A DNA stretch of 64,000 nt from Clostridia bacterium (GCA_017441385.1 JAFRXY010000107.1:17382-81381), one strand, 5' to 3'; shown: positions 24,068-33,298, counted from the first letter of the stretch. A program made the numbers and translations. The notes: a model not told the origin generated them from the sequence alone.

Positions 24068-25666
24068 CTATTTCATCTTTACCGTAGCGATAGCGGAGGT
24101 CAGCTTGTCCCCGGTGCTGTCGGTAACCTTGCAGCGCACCTGCATGCCCTTCCAGCTTGCATACGAAGTGACGGTGAATGAGCTGGAGGTCTTGCCCTTC
24201 CAGCGTACCCATGCCGTCTTGCCCTTCTTTCTGTAATACCACTGGTATTGCAGCCCTTTGCCGCTGGCCTTGATGCTGAATGTCACTTTCGCGCCCTTTT
24301 TAACGGTGATGCTTTGGGGCTGAGAAGTGATTTTCAGCTTGGGGATAACCGTCAGTTTCGCAGCCGAGCAATGGAGTGAAGCGCCGGTGCTGTCGGTGAC
24401 TTTGCAACGCACTTTCATTTCATTCCAGCTTGCTATCGTGACGGCGGTCAGGGTGCGGGACGTCTTTCCCTTCCAGAGCGTCCAGCCGGTTTTGCCCTTC
24501 TTCTGGTAATACCACTGGTATTTCAGACCGCTTCCGCTGGCTCTGACGGTAAAGGTTGCCTTTGACGCTTCCTTGACCGTTACCGCCTTTGGCTGTGATG
24601 TGATTTTCAGCACAGGTTTCGTGACGGTCGGAATCTGAATGTTCCTTGCCGCCGCGGTTGTGGCGGTTGCCTTGGTGGTCGTTGTGGTGGCTGCCTTGGT
24701 GGTCGTAGTGGCTGCCTTGGTGGTCGTAGTGGCTGCCTTGGTGGTCGTTGTGGTCGGCTTGGTCGTCGTGGTGGATGCCTTGGTGGTTGTGGTGGATGCC
24801 TTGGTGGTTGTGGTGGCTGCCTTGGTGGTCGTTGTGGTCGGCTTAGTCGTCGTGGTGGTCGCTTGGGTTGTGGTGTATGGCAACATACTTCCGCCGTTGG
24901 TGAGGCAGTGATAAACGCCGTCGTAAACATTATCTTCATAGAAAGAGATATAGCTCTTCTTCATTTTGCGATCCCATTCGATATTGCAGCAATAATTCCA
25001 GTTGCAATCGGCCACGGTGAAGTAGGTATCATACACGCCGGTGATCATCACGGTATGTCTGGAACGGTAGCGCACCAGATCGCCCACCATGATTCTGTCG
25101 ATATCGTAATGTCTTTCCCAGCAGCTCGCGTGCATTCCGAAAAGGTCATAGCCCAGTTTGAGCGCAAAGCCGTGGCACTGGCAGGTGCCGTCGAAGTAAT
25201 TGCAGCGCTTGTCCGCGTGTCCGCTCTGACAGGGCTGATCCGTGTAGCCGTCGGGAATGGGAACGCCCGATTCCTCCTCGTTCCAGTACATGCCGGCAGG
25301 GAATTTCCTGCGAAGCATAGCGAGCCTTGCCGGAATGTCGGCTTTATTTCTGGGATTCAGCGCGTAACTGAGATTGATCCAGCCGGTCGTGCCGCTGTAG
25401 GTAATCTTTCCGAATTCACCCGCCACGGCCGAAACATTGACCTTGGTATCTTTCGGCAGACTCTTGCCGGTTGACTGGGACCCTTCGCCCGAGGTATAGA
25501 TGACCAGCTTGCGAAGAGCGGTGTATTCGCCGGTCTGATAGACAAAAGGTGTCAGCGCTTCCGCACTGCTCATGGCGGCGGCCCCGACATTCATGAAGCT
25601 GCCCCACTGAACGACGCAGATCATCACGGCCAAAACAAGCGCGAGGGATGTCATTCTTTTTTTCAT
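24068..25666 (-). CDS. Secreted SH3 / cysteine-peptidase-like / Ig-repeat protein
   Basis: 532 residues. Signal peptide about 1-30 (VLAVMICVVQWGSFMNVGAAA). Residues about 50-105 look like a bacterial SH3 fold (TGEYTALRKLVIY, GKITYSGTTGWINLSYAL). Residues about 120-270 form a Cys/His-rich domain with CQCHGFALKLGYDLFG, RHTVMITGVYDTYF and DCNWNYCCNIEWDR, the layout of a CHAP/papain-like peptidase or amidase; Cys in QCHGFA and His in RHTVMI are candidate catalytic residues. A Thr/Lys linker (about 273-350) leads to two similar Ig-like domains (KITSQPKAVTVKEASK and KITSQPQSITVKKGAK starts). Probably acts on or binds the wall or extracellular substrates. It has a consensus promoter and GGGAGG ribosome site. 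Confidence 0.75.
   Translation of the reverse strand: MKKRMTSLALVLAVMICVVQWGSFMNVGAAAMSSAEALTPFVYQTGEYTALRKLVIYTSGEGSQSTGKSLPKDTKVNVSAVAGEFGKITYSGTTGWINLSYALNPRNKADIPARLAMLRRKFPAGMYWNEEESGVPIPDGYTDQPCQSGHADKRCNYFDGTCQCHGFALKLGYDLFGMHASCWERHYDIDRIMVGDLVRYRSRHTVMITGVYDTYFTVADCNWNYCCNIEWDRKMKKSYISFYEDNVYDGVYHCLTNGGSMLPYTTTQATTTTTKPTTTTTKAATTTTKASTTTTKASTTTTKPTTTTTKAATTTTKAATTTTKAATTTTTKATATTAAARNIQIPTVTKPVLKITSQPKAVTVKEASKATFTVRASGSGLKYQWYYQKKGKTGWTLWKGKTSRTLTAVTIASWNEMKVRCKVTDSTGASLHCSAAKLTVIPKLKITSQPQSITVKKGAKVTFSIKASGKGLQYQWYYRKKGKTAWVRWKGKTSSSFTVTSYASWKGMQVRCKVTDSTGDKLTSAIATVKMK
24648..24866. repeat. Tandem repeat encoding Thr-rich linker
   Basis: About ten degenerate units of 18-24 bp, reading TTGGTGGTCGTTGTGGTG-like on the plus strand, encode TTTTKA/TTTTKP on the minus strand. 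Repeat-number variation by slippage is likely. The plus-strand Val-rich frame across it is an artefact. Confidence 0.85.
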
Positions 25667-25712
25667 TTGTACTTCCTCCCAATCATTACGAATTATTACA
25701 GACGACAGAGTA

Positions 25713-25742
25713 ATTATAACATAATTGTAATCATTATGTCAA
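25713..25742 (-). promoter_or_regulatory. Consensus SigA promoter of the secreted protein gene
   Basis: On the minus strand TTGACA, 18-bp spacer, TATAAT with TGT before the -10. Both hexamers are perfect, suggesting high constitutive expression. The 25667-25969 gap is otherwise AT-rich and holds only this promoter and the divergent one. Confidence 0.85.
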
Positions 25743-25854
25743 ACAAATGTTACAATAATACTGCACAACAAATAATTAAATTTTACGTCAATTTGACAGT
25801 CAACCGGACAACAGAATTGGAAGAAAATTTATACAAATGAATTGTATATTATAC

Positions 25855-25883
25855 TTGCAATTTCCCATAGTATTTGATAGAAT
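25855..25883 (+). promoter_or_regulatory. SigA promoter of the P-type ATPase-like gene
   Basis: TTGCAA, 17-bp spacer, TAGAAT; predicted start near 25890, about 80 bases before the ATG. Confidence 0.65.
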
Positions 25884-25969
25884 ATAGATTATTGTTTTCC
25901 ATATAATTAAATATCATGACTCAATTTCGGGTCATCTTGCATTACAGTACTCAGGAGGAATCTCTTATC

Positions 25970-28735
25970 ATGATTTGGCACAATGCCAGCAAGGAACAGG
26001 TGGCCAAGGAGCTTGATTCACAGCCCAAAAAAGGTCTTACCGACCTGAATGCGGGTGTAAGAAGGGCTGCTTTCGGCACCAACACCAGAATAACTCCACG
26101 CAAAAGATCCGGCTTTACGGTATTTATGAGCAAGCTGCTTTCTCCGCTGAGCCTGCTGTTGATTCTGCTGTCGGGTCTGTCAGCGGCCGTCAACATACTG
26201 AATTATAAGGCCGGCGCGACAGGTACACAGGACTTCATCATTAACATCTCCTACGCCGGAACGCTGCTGCTGACCGCGCTGATCTCCGATGTGGTACGCG
26301 CCGCAAGGGAACTTTCCGCCAACAGCACCATTGCCGACATCAAGCGCAGCGCCCTCACCTATGTCCGTGTCAGGCGGAACGGGCTTATCAAGGAAATACT
26401 CACCGAGGAGCTTGTCCCCGGGGATATTATTCAGATCGAAGTGGGCGATATCATTCCCGCCGACGGAAGGCTGCTGATCACACGCTCCTTCATGTGCGAC
26501 GAACGCGTCCTGACCGGCGACGACACGCCTGCGCTGAAGGATTGCAATACCGTCCTCCCGGAGGAAACGCCGCTGGGGCAGCGGAGCAATATGGCTTACT
26601 GCGGCACGGTTGCCGTCACCGGACGCGCCGTCATGCTTGTCACCGAAACCGGCAAACGAACCCAATTGGCTCTCAAGCATGGCAAGCGCCCCCCTCTGAT
26701 CAGCAACCGGACGAAACTGGTGCGCCATTCCATCAGCATCCGCTCCTTCGGCGTCTGGCTGGTTATGTGTACCGTTATTTCGGCACTGGTGTTTTATGCC
26801 CTTGGGCTGGATGTGAACTCCCTTTCGATAGGCTACCGAGAAATACGCTATTTCATCACATTGAATTTTGATGCAATTCCCGATTATTTGAAGGAAATGC
26901 AGGGACACGCCGCCGCCGACAGGCTCTTTGACGGAATGCTGTTTTTCCTGACTCTTGCAATTTGCGCCATTCCGCTCGGGCTGCCGCAGAATGTCATGCG
27001 CTCCATCTCTAAGGGAATTTCTTCACTCGGCCGAAGCGGGGTCATGCTTCACCGCTTCAAAAAGACCGAAATCATAGGAAGCACTTCTGTGATATGCACC
27101 GACAAGTCCGGTACGCTCACCTACGACCGGCTCAGCGTCCGCAGGGCTTGGCCCGCAGGGGACACCGCCGCCAATGTGGACGAGGGATTCTGGTCGGACG
27201 ACATGAAATATCTCATGCGCTGCTGCACATTATGCTGCGACAGAAAGCTGATGTACAATTCCGACAGTGAAGCGGAGTCCTTTGTGGGAGATCAGACCGA
27301 GGCGGCCATTATCAAGGCTTATGTCAGCAACGGCGGGGACATCAACGAACTTCTGGACAAATACCCCCGCAGCGGGGAAATACCGTTCGACGCTACCCGC
27401 AGGCTTATGACCGTCATTTATGACGTGGACGGAGTTTACATGACCGTTACCAAAGGCGCTCCCGATTCCCTGCTACCGAAATGCAACAATGTGGATTACG
27501 ACGAGATCAACAGACAGGCGCGGGCCATGTTTGACGAAGGTCTGAAAGTTCTCGCCGTGGCGGTACAAAGCACCAATCAGCTGCCCGAAAACATCACGCC
27601 TGATTCCGTCGAGCACGATCTGACATTCATCGGATTGATCGGGCTGGACGACCCCTGCCGCGAGGAAGTGGGAAAAGCCATAGAAGTCTGCACCAAGGCC
27701 GGCATCAGAACCGTCATGATCACAGGAGACCATCCCCAAACCGCAGCGGCTCTCGCTCGGAAACTCAATATTCTGGGTGAAGGCGAACTTGTCATGACGG
27801 GCGATCGGCTGGCCGCCATGCCGGACAGGGAGTTGAAGGCCTGCATTGACAGCTATTCCGTTTTCGCGCGTATCACTCCGGAAGACAAGGTGCGGATTAT
27901 CAGAAACTGGCAGTCGAAAGGCGCGTGCGTGCTGATGACGGCAGGCGGAATGAACGACGCCCCGGCACTTCACAAGGCGGACATAAGCTGCTCCGTTGAG
28001 GGTAAAGCAACCGACGTTGCGGTCGACGCCGCCGACATCACCCTGTCGGACAGCAGCTTCGCCAATATCGGATACATGATCAGGCAGGGCAGACGCATCA
28101 GAAAGAATCTCGGAAATCTGACCGAATTCAGCATTACATGCTCCATTGCCCAGACGCTGCTGCTGGCGGCGGGAGGAATATTCTTCGGCGTCAGACTGCT
28201 CCGTCTGCTTCCGCTGATGATACTCAATCTGCTTCTCTTCCTGCTGGTACAGCCCTGTTTTGCCGATGAACCGGCTGACAAAAACGCCATGGCGAAAATG
28301 CCCGATGCAAACGACGGCAAACTTACAGGAACATTCGGAAATTACCGCGCTAGCATTGCGGCGGCTTACATAGTGTTCAATTCGGTGGTTGCGTACATGA
28401 TCGGCGCCGGATCCTTCCGGATCAATCCCTCCGGCGGCAACGCAGGCGTGACAATGGCTTTTGTGACAATGGCGCTGAGCCTGACACTCCGTGCATTCTG
28501 CACCCGCTCTGAGAAGATTCTCCTCTCGGCGGGACTCTTCCGCAACATAAAAATGCTGCTGAGCGTGATACTGACGGCCGCGGCGGTTGTGCTGATGGCA
28601 GTGGTGCCGCAGGTTTCCGTTCTGATGGGTTTTATCCCGCTGAATGCGGTGGAATGGTATTCGGTCGGCGGACTGCTTCTGATACAGCTGATTGTCTGGG
28701 AATACCCCAAGCTCTACACATCTGCAAAATTCTGA
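25970..28735 (+). CDS. P-type ATPase homologue with altered catalytic and ion-site motifs
   Basis: 921 residues from the ATG behind AGGAGGA. It has the overall plan of P2-type cation ATPases: N-terminal cation-ATPase domain, actuator domain (VPGDIIQIEVGDIIPADGR), phosphorylation site CTDKSGTLTYD with Asp at about 378, nucleotide-domain KGAPDSLLPKC, MITGDHPQTA, and about ten membrane helices. Key motifs depart from consensus. TGES is TGDD (182-185). The M4 PEGLP is PLGLP, with Leu336 for the ion-binding Glu. GDGxNDxPAL is AGGMNDAPAL, with Gly659 for the Mg-binding Asp. The M6 NxxxD motif lacks its Asp (NLLLFLLVQP). Phosphorylation may be possible but classical Ca/Mg transport is doubtful. It may be a regulator, a divergent transporter or a decaying gene; the frame is intact. 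Confidence 0.8.
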   Translation: MIWHNASKEQVAKELDSQPKKGLTDLNAGVRRAAFGTNTRITPRKRSGFTVFMSKLLSPLSLLLILLSGLSAAVNILNYKAGATGTQDFIINISYAGTLLLTALISDVVRAARELSANSTIADIKRSALTYVRVRRNGLIKEILTEELVPGDIIQIEVGDIIPADGRLLITRSFMCDERVLTGDDTPALKDCNTVLPEETPLGQRSNMAYCGTVAVTGRAVMLVTETGKRTQLALKHGKRPPLISNRTKLVRHSISIRSFGVWLVMCTVISALVFYALGLDVNSLSIGYREIRYFITLNFDAIPDYLKEMQGHAAADRLFDGMLFFLTLAICAIPLGLPQNVMRSISKGISSLGRSGVMLHRFKKTEIIGSTSVICTDKSGTLTYDRLSVRRAWPAGDTAANVDEGFWSDDMKYLMRCCTLCCDRKLMYNSDSEAESFVGDQTEAAIIKAYVSNGGDINELLDKYPRSGEIPFDATRRLMTVIYDVDGVYMTVTKGAPDSLLPKCNNVDYDEINRQARAMFDEGLKVLAVAVQSTNQLPENITPDSVEHDLTFIGLIGLDDPCREEVGKAIEVCTKAGIRTVMITGDHPQTAAALARKLNILGEGELVMTGDRLAAMPDRELKACIDSYSVFARITPEDKVRIIRNWQSKGACVLMTAGGMNDAPALHKADISCSVEGKATDVAVDAADITLSDSSFANIGYMIRQGRRIRKNLGNLTEFSITCSIAQTLLLAAGGIFFGVRLLRLLPLMILNLLLFLLVQPCFADEPADKNAMAKMPDANDGKLTGTFGNYRASIAAAYIVFNSVVAYMIGAGSFRINPSGGNAGVTMAFVTMALSLTLRAFCTRSEKILLSAGLFRNIKMLLSVILTAAAVVLMAVVPQVSVLMGFIPLNAVEWYSVGGLLLIQLIVWEYPKLYTSAKF

Positions 28736-28847
28736 TGGATTCGGATGCCGGCACAGTATTTTCCAATCATATAATATGATTTTCATGCGCACAATATTAC
28801 TGCGGCGCACGGAGATCAAAAAGGATATGTTAAAGGAGAATAGTATC

Positions 28848-29048
28848 ATGGCAAACAAATCGAGTAACAGAATCGTTGTTCCCGAAGCAAGAGAAGCGCT
28901 TGACAGATTCAAGATGGAAGCCGCTAACGAAGTGGGCGTCAATCTCAAGCAGGGCTACAACGGCCACCTCACTTCTCGCGAGGCCGGCAGCATCGGCGGT
29001 CAGATGGTGAAAAAGATGATCGAGTCCTATGAAAACAGCGTTAAGTAA
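28848..29048 (+). CDS. Alpha/beta-type small acid-soluble spore protein
   Basis: 66 residues; saturates and protects DNA in dormant spores and is degraded by GPR protease at germination. Conserved SASP segments: VVPEAREALDRFKMEAANEV (GPR site region), GVNLKQGYNGHLTSREAGSI and GGQMVKKMIESYE. ATG 9 bases after AAAGGAG. Upstream, CATATAA at 28768 resembles a sigma-G -10 (CATNHTA), but I find no well-spaced -35. Own terminator downstream. Confidence 0.93.
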   Translation: MANKSSNRIVVPEAREALDRFKMEAANEVGVNLKQGYNGHLTSREAGSIGGQMVKKMIESYENSVK

Positions 29049-29083
29049 CTGTTTTTAAAATTTTTATATCACGCTATCACACT

Positions 29084-29123
29084 GCGGAGGGTAATGTCTT
29101 TCGGGATATTACTCTCCGCTTTC
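29084..29123 (+). terminator. Terminator after the SASP gene
   Basis: Stem GCGGAGGGTAATGTC / GATATTACTCTCCGC with two non-Watson-Crick positions, then TTTCGT. Confidence 0.65.
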
Positions 29124-29194
29124 GTAACGAACAAAATAATATAGTTAAAAAATTATTAAATATTTATTAAAGTAGTGCAACTGCTGGATTTTTG

Positions 29195-29203
29195 TGTTAT
29201 AAT
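29195..29203 (+). promoter_or_regulatory. Extended -10 promoter of the PBP gene
   Basis: TGTTATAAT with a weak -35 (GTGCAA, 29175). ATG of the PBP lies about 45 bases after the predicted start. Confidence 0.6.
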
Positions 29204-29254
29204 CATAAAGATTAAAGATCATCTAATCCGAAAATTCTGGAGGCGATATTTTCA

Positions 29255-31708
29255 ATGGGATTTAAGGACTCGTTTGACAATTTTTCGAGAAAGGTCAAGG
29301 ACGGCATAGATAACATCAAAACCAGCCCGACTGCCGGCCGGACGTCTTTGTCACGCGGAGGAAACCGGAATTACGCAAACGGAAAACCTGGTCGTACAGT
29401 CGCGGCTTCATCGGGTTATATCAAATCCGGGAAGAATACAGGCAAACCCGCATGGCTCGACATTCTGCTTCGCGCCGGAGGCTATCTGGCCAAGACTTTA
29501 GCCACTCTGCTGCTGATCATGGTGATAACCACCTGTATTGTCGGCGCGACCGCAATGGTTTACGTTCTGGCGTTTCTGGACAAGAGCGTCAGTGACATCG
29601 ACCTCACGCAGCTGAAACTGAATTATACTACCACTATTTACGCATACGACAGCGACCAGAATATGGTAAAGTACGAAACCATGCACGGTACGGAAAACCG
29701 CGAATGGGTCGATTACGACGACATGACACAGTATACCAAGGATGCCGTTGTCGCCGTTGAAGACGAAAGATTCTGGAAGCATCACGGAGTTGACTGGAAA
29801 AGCACTACCTTCGCTTTCGCCAATATGTTCCTCGGACTCACCAAGAGCGACCGCGGCGGCTCCACCATTACCCAGCAGCTGATCAAGAACGTCACGCAGG
29901 AGGACGCCCACAGCGTCAACCGAAAGCTCAAGGAGATTTTCAAGGCACTGGAGCTGGAGAAAAAATACACCAAGCCTCAGATTCTGGAGGCTTATCTCAA
30001 CGTCATTGCCCTTGGCAACGGCTGCAACGGTATTCAGACCGCCGCGCAGACCTATTTCGGCAAAAACGCAAAGGATCTCACCCTTTCCGAATCCGCCGCG
30101 ATTGTGGGCATTACAAAATATCCTTCCAAATATAATCCTTTTTACCATCCAGATGAAAATCAGAAGCGTCAGCGTTACGTGCTGAAGAAAATGTACGAAA
30201 ACGGCTTCATCACCAAAGAGGAATACGATGAAGCCAAAAAGGACGATTACATCTCACGCCTGAATGTCGCCGCCAAGAATCAGAATGCCACCACCAAATA
30301 CTGGAGCTGGTACACCGAGCAGATTTTCACCGACGTGGTAAAGGATCTGCAAAAGCGCAACGGACTGACCGAGAGCGAAGCCCGTTTCCAGATGTACAAC
30401 GGCGGTTTCAATATCTACGCCAATGTGGATATCGATCTCCAGAACAAGGCGGAAGCCATCTTCAAGAACAAGACAGGCAATAACACCGAGTACTGGAAGA
30501 AATTCCCCCGCTCTGTTCAGCCGCAATGCGCTATTGCCATACTTAACTATAGCGGTGAGGTCAAGGCGATCGTCGGTGCGCGCGGTGAGAAAAACGCCAA
30601 CCGTATTCAGAATCACGCCTCACAGTCCCGCCGTCAGCCCGGTTCCGCCATCAAGCCGCTCAGCGCATACGGCCTTGCCGTGGAGCTTGGGGTAATTGAA
30701 TTCTCCACTCCGGTAACCGACGAACAGATGACCATCCGGGACAACGGCGTGACAAGGAAATGGCCGAGAAACGACAACCGCCGCTACAGAGGCAATATTC
30801 CTGTCGTCAAGGGTCTGGAAATTTCCGCCAACTGCGTCGCCGCACGAATCGTGCGTTATATTACCCCGCAGCAGAGCTATAAATTCCTCACGGAACGACT
30901 CAGCATCAAGCTGAATGAAAAGGACAATAACCTCGCGCCTATGTCGGTCGGCGCTCTTACCGACGGCGTTACCGTACTGGAGATGGCATCTGCGTATGTT
31001 ATGTTCGGCAGCGGAGGCATCTACTATTCACCGGCGACTTACTCTCTCGTCACTGACCAGCAGGGCAATACCGTGCTGGAAAACACCACAGCACGCGGTG
31101 TGAGAGTTATGAGCGAGGAAGCTTCCACCATCATGAACCGGATGCTGCTGGCCCCTGTCAACGGTTCCAACGGTACAGCACGCAGAAGCAAAATCAGCGG
31201 ATTTGACACCTTCGGAAAAACAGGTACTACCAGCGACAGCAAAGACCGTTACTTCTGCGGAGGCACGCCTTATTATATCGGCGCCTGCTGGTTCGGATAC
31301 GCCGACAACAAGCGGCTGGAATATGTCGGAACAAACTGGGCGGCTCAGGCATGGACATATGTCATGAAGGCCGCGCACAAGGGGCTTCCCTCCAAACGGT
31401 TCAATCTCAGCAAGAATGTCGTGGCAAAATCATACTGCACAGTGACAGGCGGTCTTGCAAGCGGCAACTGCGGTTCCACGGCCACCGGATACTATTCCCG
31501 CAATTCCGCCATGCCGATTTGTCCGATACACGGCGGAGGCACCATGACAAAGGCATTTACGGCTTTGATGGCGGATTCCAGTTCCTTCTACCGCACCACA
31601 ACAACGGCCACGCAGGGAACCACGGCAACCAATTCCACCCAGAGCAGCAAGAAAACAGAAAAAACGACGTCAAAAGCGACAGAGTCTACTCAGGCTCCTG
31701 TGGGCTGA
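29255..31708 (+). CDS. Class A penicillin-binding protein (glycosyltransferase/transpeptidase)
   Basis: Bifunctional peptidoglycan polymerase and cross-linker, 817 residues. A basic cytosolic tail of about 75 residues is followed by one membrane helix (about 78-108). GT51 domain: VVAVEDERFWKHHGVD with the catalytic Glu, GGSTITQQLIKNV, KLKEIFKALELEKKYTK and EAYLNVIALGNGCNGIQTAA. Transpeptidase: SxxK in PGSAIKPL, SxN in SANC, and KTGT in GKTGTTSD, all intact. The C-terminal Ser/Thr-rich tail is typical of secreted domains of these genera. ATG behind GGAGG, own promoter and terminator. Spore or vegetative role unknown. Confidence 0.94.
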   Translation: MGFKDSFDNFSRKVKDGIDNIKTSPTAGRTSLSRGGNRNYANGKPGRTVAASSGYIKSGKNTGKPAWLDILLRAGGYLAKTLATLLLIMVITTCIVGATAMVYVLAFLDKSVSDIDLTQLKLNYTTTIYAYDSDQNMVKYETMHGTENREWVDYDDMTQYTKDAVVAVEDERFWKHHGVDWKSTTFAFANMFLGLTKSDRGGSTITQQLIKNVTQEDAHSVNRKLKEIFKALELEKKYTKPQILEAYLNVIALGNGCNGIQTAAQTYFGKNAKDLTLSESAAIVGITKYPSKYNPFYHPDENQKRQRYVLKKMYENGFITKEEYDEAKKDDYISRLNVAAKNQNATTKYWSWYTEQIFTDVVKDLQKRNGLTESEARFQMYNGGFNIYANVDIDLQNKAEAIFKNKTGNNTEYWKKFPRSVQPQCAIAILNYSGEVKAIVGARGEKNANRIQNHASQSRRQPGSAIKPLSAYGLAVELGVIEFSTPVTDEQMTIRDNGVTRKWPRNDNRRYRGNIPVVKGLEISANCVAARIVRYITPQQSYKFLTERLSIKLNEKDNNLAPMSVGALTDGVTVLEMASAYVMFGSGGIYYSPATYSLVTDQQGNTVLENTTARGVRVMSEEASTIMNRMLLAPVNGSNGTARRSKISGFDTFGKTGTTSDSKDRYFCGGTPYYIGACWFGYADNKRLEYVGTNWAAQAWTYVMKAAHKGLPSKRFNLSKNVVAKSYCTVTGGLASGNCGSTATGYYSRNSAMPICPIHGGGTMTKAFTALMADSSSFYRTTTTATQGTTATNSTQSSKKTEKTTSKATESTQAPVG

Positions 31709-31731
31709 TAATCATCGGTCAATCAAATTTT

Positions 31732-31775
31732 AAAACGGTCAGCTGTATTGTCACGGTACGGCTGACCGTTTTATT
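31732..31775 (+). terminator. Terminator after the PBP gene
   Basis: Perfect 12-bp arms AAAACGGTCAGC / GCTGACCGTTTT with a 17-base loop and T-rich end. Confidence 0.85.
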
Positions 31776-31836
31776 GCTGATTGACAAAATAGCAGTAAAA
31801 AAATCTGTGAAAAAGCCGATTTGCAAAAAAATATAG

Positions 31837-31865
31837 TTGATAGCAGCAAAAATGTATGTTATAAT
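31837..31865 (+). promoter_or_regulatory. SigA promoter of the O-antigen-ligase-like gene
   Basis: TTGATA, 17-bp spacer, TATAAT. Confidence 0.75.
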
Positions 31866-31922
31866 AGAAGAGGCTAATCATCAACTCTCAGTTTATTATA
31901 ACTTAAAGGAGTCGATCTCGGC

Positions 31923-33212
31923 TTGACTGCAAAAATCAAATTAAAATATACTAGAGCATTGCAGCGATGGTCGGAGTTCAGTGCTGACGAAAAAATAATT
32001 ACAGTATGTGTTATATGCCTCTTTCTTCCCTATTTTCTGATAGCCGTGCCGGGACTTTTCGCGGTATTTCGCGCGTTATTGACTCCTGCAATCAGACACA
32101 GAATGACGGCCGTGTCTTCATCGGGATATATTTACGCGGCTCTGCCGATATTTTTATTTCCCGCTCTGGTTTTCAGGAACTGGTTCGGATTGTTCGGGGG
32201 TTTGGTGCTATGGCTGATACTGGTATTTATGCTCTACCTTTTTACTGTCATGAGGGTGCGTTTCTACAATAACATTATCGACCTCATGCTGATCCTCAGC
32301 GTTTTTGCGGTATTGGTAGCGCTTGTCAGCAAATGGATTTTCAACTGTTTCGGCATCGCTTTTTTCCATTTTCTTTTTGACCCGAACGGTAAGCTCCTTT
32401 ATTCTGTTCCATCCGGGAGCGCGTTGACAGGCAACCTATTGCTTGATTCAACCCGTACCGCGTCGGTTTTCTGGAATCCGAACTATTACGGGTACATGAT
32501 AGAACTTTTTGTGATTATTGCTCTCTACAGGTTTGAAAAACGTCATTCGCCTTGGTATCTGGTAATTCTTTTTGCCAATCTCGGCGGCATTCTTCTTTGC
32601 GACTGCCGTACGGCATGGGCTGCTTTGGGCGCAGCGCTTCTCTTTTATGTCGTGCATTACAAACACAATGTCAAATGGGTGATCGTTACGATGCTTCTTA
32701 CCGTTATTGTGGTGATCATCATACTGCTTGTGCCGATGTTTTCGGGAAGGCTCGCCTCCAACATCATCAATTACGATGTGGACAAACGCTCCAAAATCTG
32801 GGGCGACGCGATCCATTGGATCCGACATCAGCCTGTTTTCGGCTACGGAATGAATGCCTACTACAAGATCTGCATTGATTCACATTTCAAGCTCCGCTGG
32901 CATTCCCACAATATGATTCTCAATACCATGCTCGACTTCGGCGTCGTCGGTCTGGCGTATTTCAGTGCAATGATAGGAAGAATCGTCAAGGTACTGAACA
33001 AGCCGCAATTCTGCGTGATCTACAGCCAGATCCGCAGTCTGATCATGGTGGCCGGTCTTGCTACCCTTATTCACGGCGTTACCGACGTTCCTATTCTGAG
33101 CGTCCAGACCTCTCTGGGACTGATATTCATCATTTCCGGTTGCAGCGTTGAACGCAACGAACGGGTATTCAAACGCCTGAACAACTTCTGCGAAATTTAC
33201 GAAAAACCATAA
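31923..33212 (+). CDS. O-antigen ligase / Wzy-like polysaccharide polymerase family protein
   Basis: 429 residues with ten or more membrane helices and the WaaL/Wzy-type large extracytoplasmic loop: KRSKIWGDAIHWIRHQPVFG, YGMNAYYKI, then RWHSHNMILNTMLDFGVVGL, the family hallmark around the conserved His-Asn. In a Gram-positive cell it would polymerise or ligate a wall-linked or exported glycan rather than O-antigen. It is a single gene with its own promoter and terminator, without adjacent glycosyltransferases; the phosphonate operon and GT8 gene lie 2-6 kb away. TTG start 11 bases after AAGGAG. Confidence 0.82.
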   Translation: MTAKIKLKYTRALQRWSEFSADEKIITVCVICLFLPYFLIAVPGLFAVFRALLTPAIRHRMTAVSSSGYIYAALPIFLFPALVFRNWFGLFGGLVLWLILVFMLYLFTVMRVRFYNNIIDLMLILSVFAVLVALVSKWIFNCFGIAFFHFLFDPNGKLLYSVPSGSALTGNLLLDSTRTASVFWNPNYYGYMIELFVIIALYRFEKRHSPWYLVILFANLGGILLCDCRTAWAALGAALLFYVVHYKHNVKWVIVTMLLTVIVVIIILLVPMFSGRLASNIINYDVDKRSKIWGDAIHWIRHQPVFGYGMNAYYKICIDSHFKLRWHSHNMILNTMLDFGVVGLAYFSAMIGRIVKVLNKPQFCVIYSQIRSLIMVAGLATLIHGVTDVPILSVQTSLGLIFIISGCSVERNERVFKRLNNFCEIYEKP

Positions 33213-33223
33213 ATCTTCTTTGC

Positions 33224-33256
33224 CGGCTTCACGGAAACGATGAAGCCGTTTTTTTT
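33224..33256 (+). terminator. Terminator after the polymerase gene
   Basis: Stem CGGCTTCA / TGAAGCCG with a 9-base loop, then eight T residues. Confidence 0.9.
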
Positions 33257-33269
33257 GTGTGGATTGCCT

Positions 33270-33298
33270 TCATAATTTCCCGACGGCATGAATACTAT
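33270..33298 (+). promoter_or_regulatory. Candidate sigma-E promoter of spoIIID
   Basis: TCATAAT, 14-bp spacer, AATACTAT (6 of 8 to the sigma-E -10). An inverted repeat ATACTA/TAGTAT at 33292-33308 overlaps it. spoIIID is sigma-E dependent in B. subtilis; the assignment here is tentative. Confidence 0.4.

Noticed and set aside
24639..24911. Val-rich plus-strand frame, and the possibility of a CRISPR array
   Set aside because: It is the complement of the Thr-linker repeat. The units are 18-24 bp, contiguous and without unique spacers, so this is not CRISPR.
25794..25804. TTGACAGTCAA as another -35 box or operator
   Set aside because: No -10 at suitable distance; too short a palindrome to claim an operator.
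27473..28948. 491-codon minus-strand frame opposite the P-type ATPase
   Set aside because: Composition (His, Arg, Gln runs) and overlap with a full-length domain protein show it to be a shadow frame.
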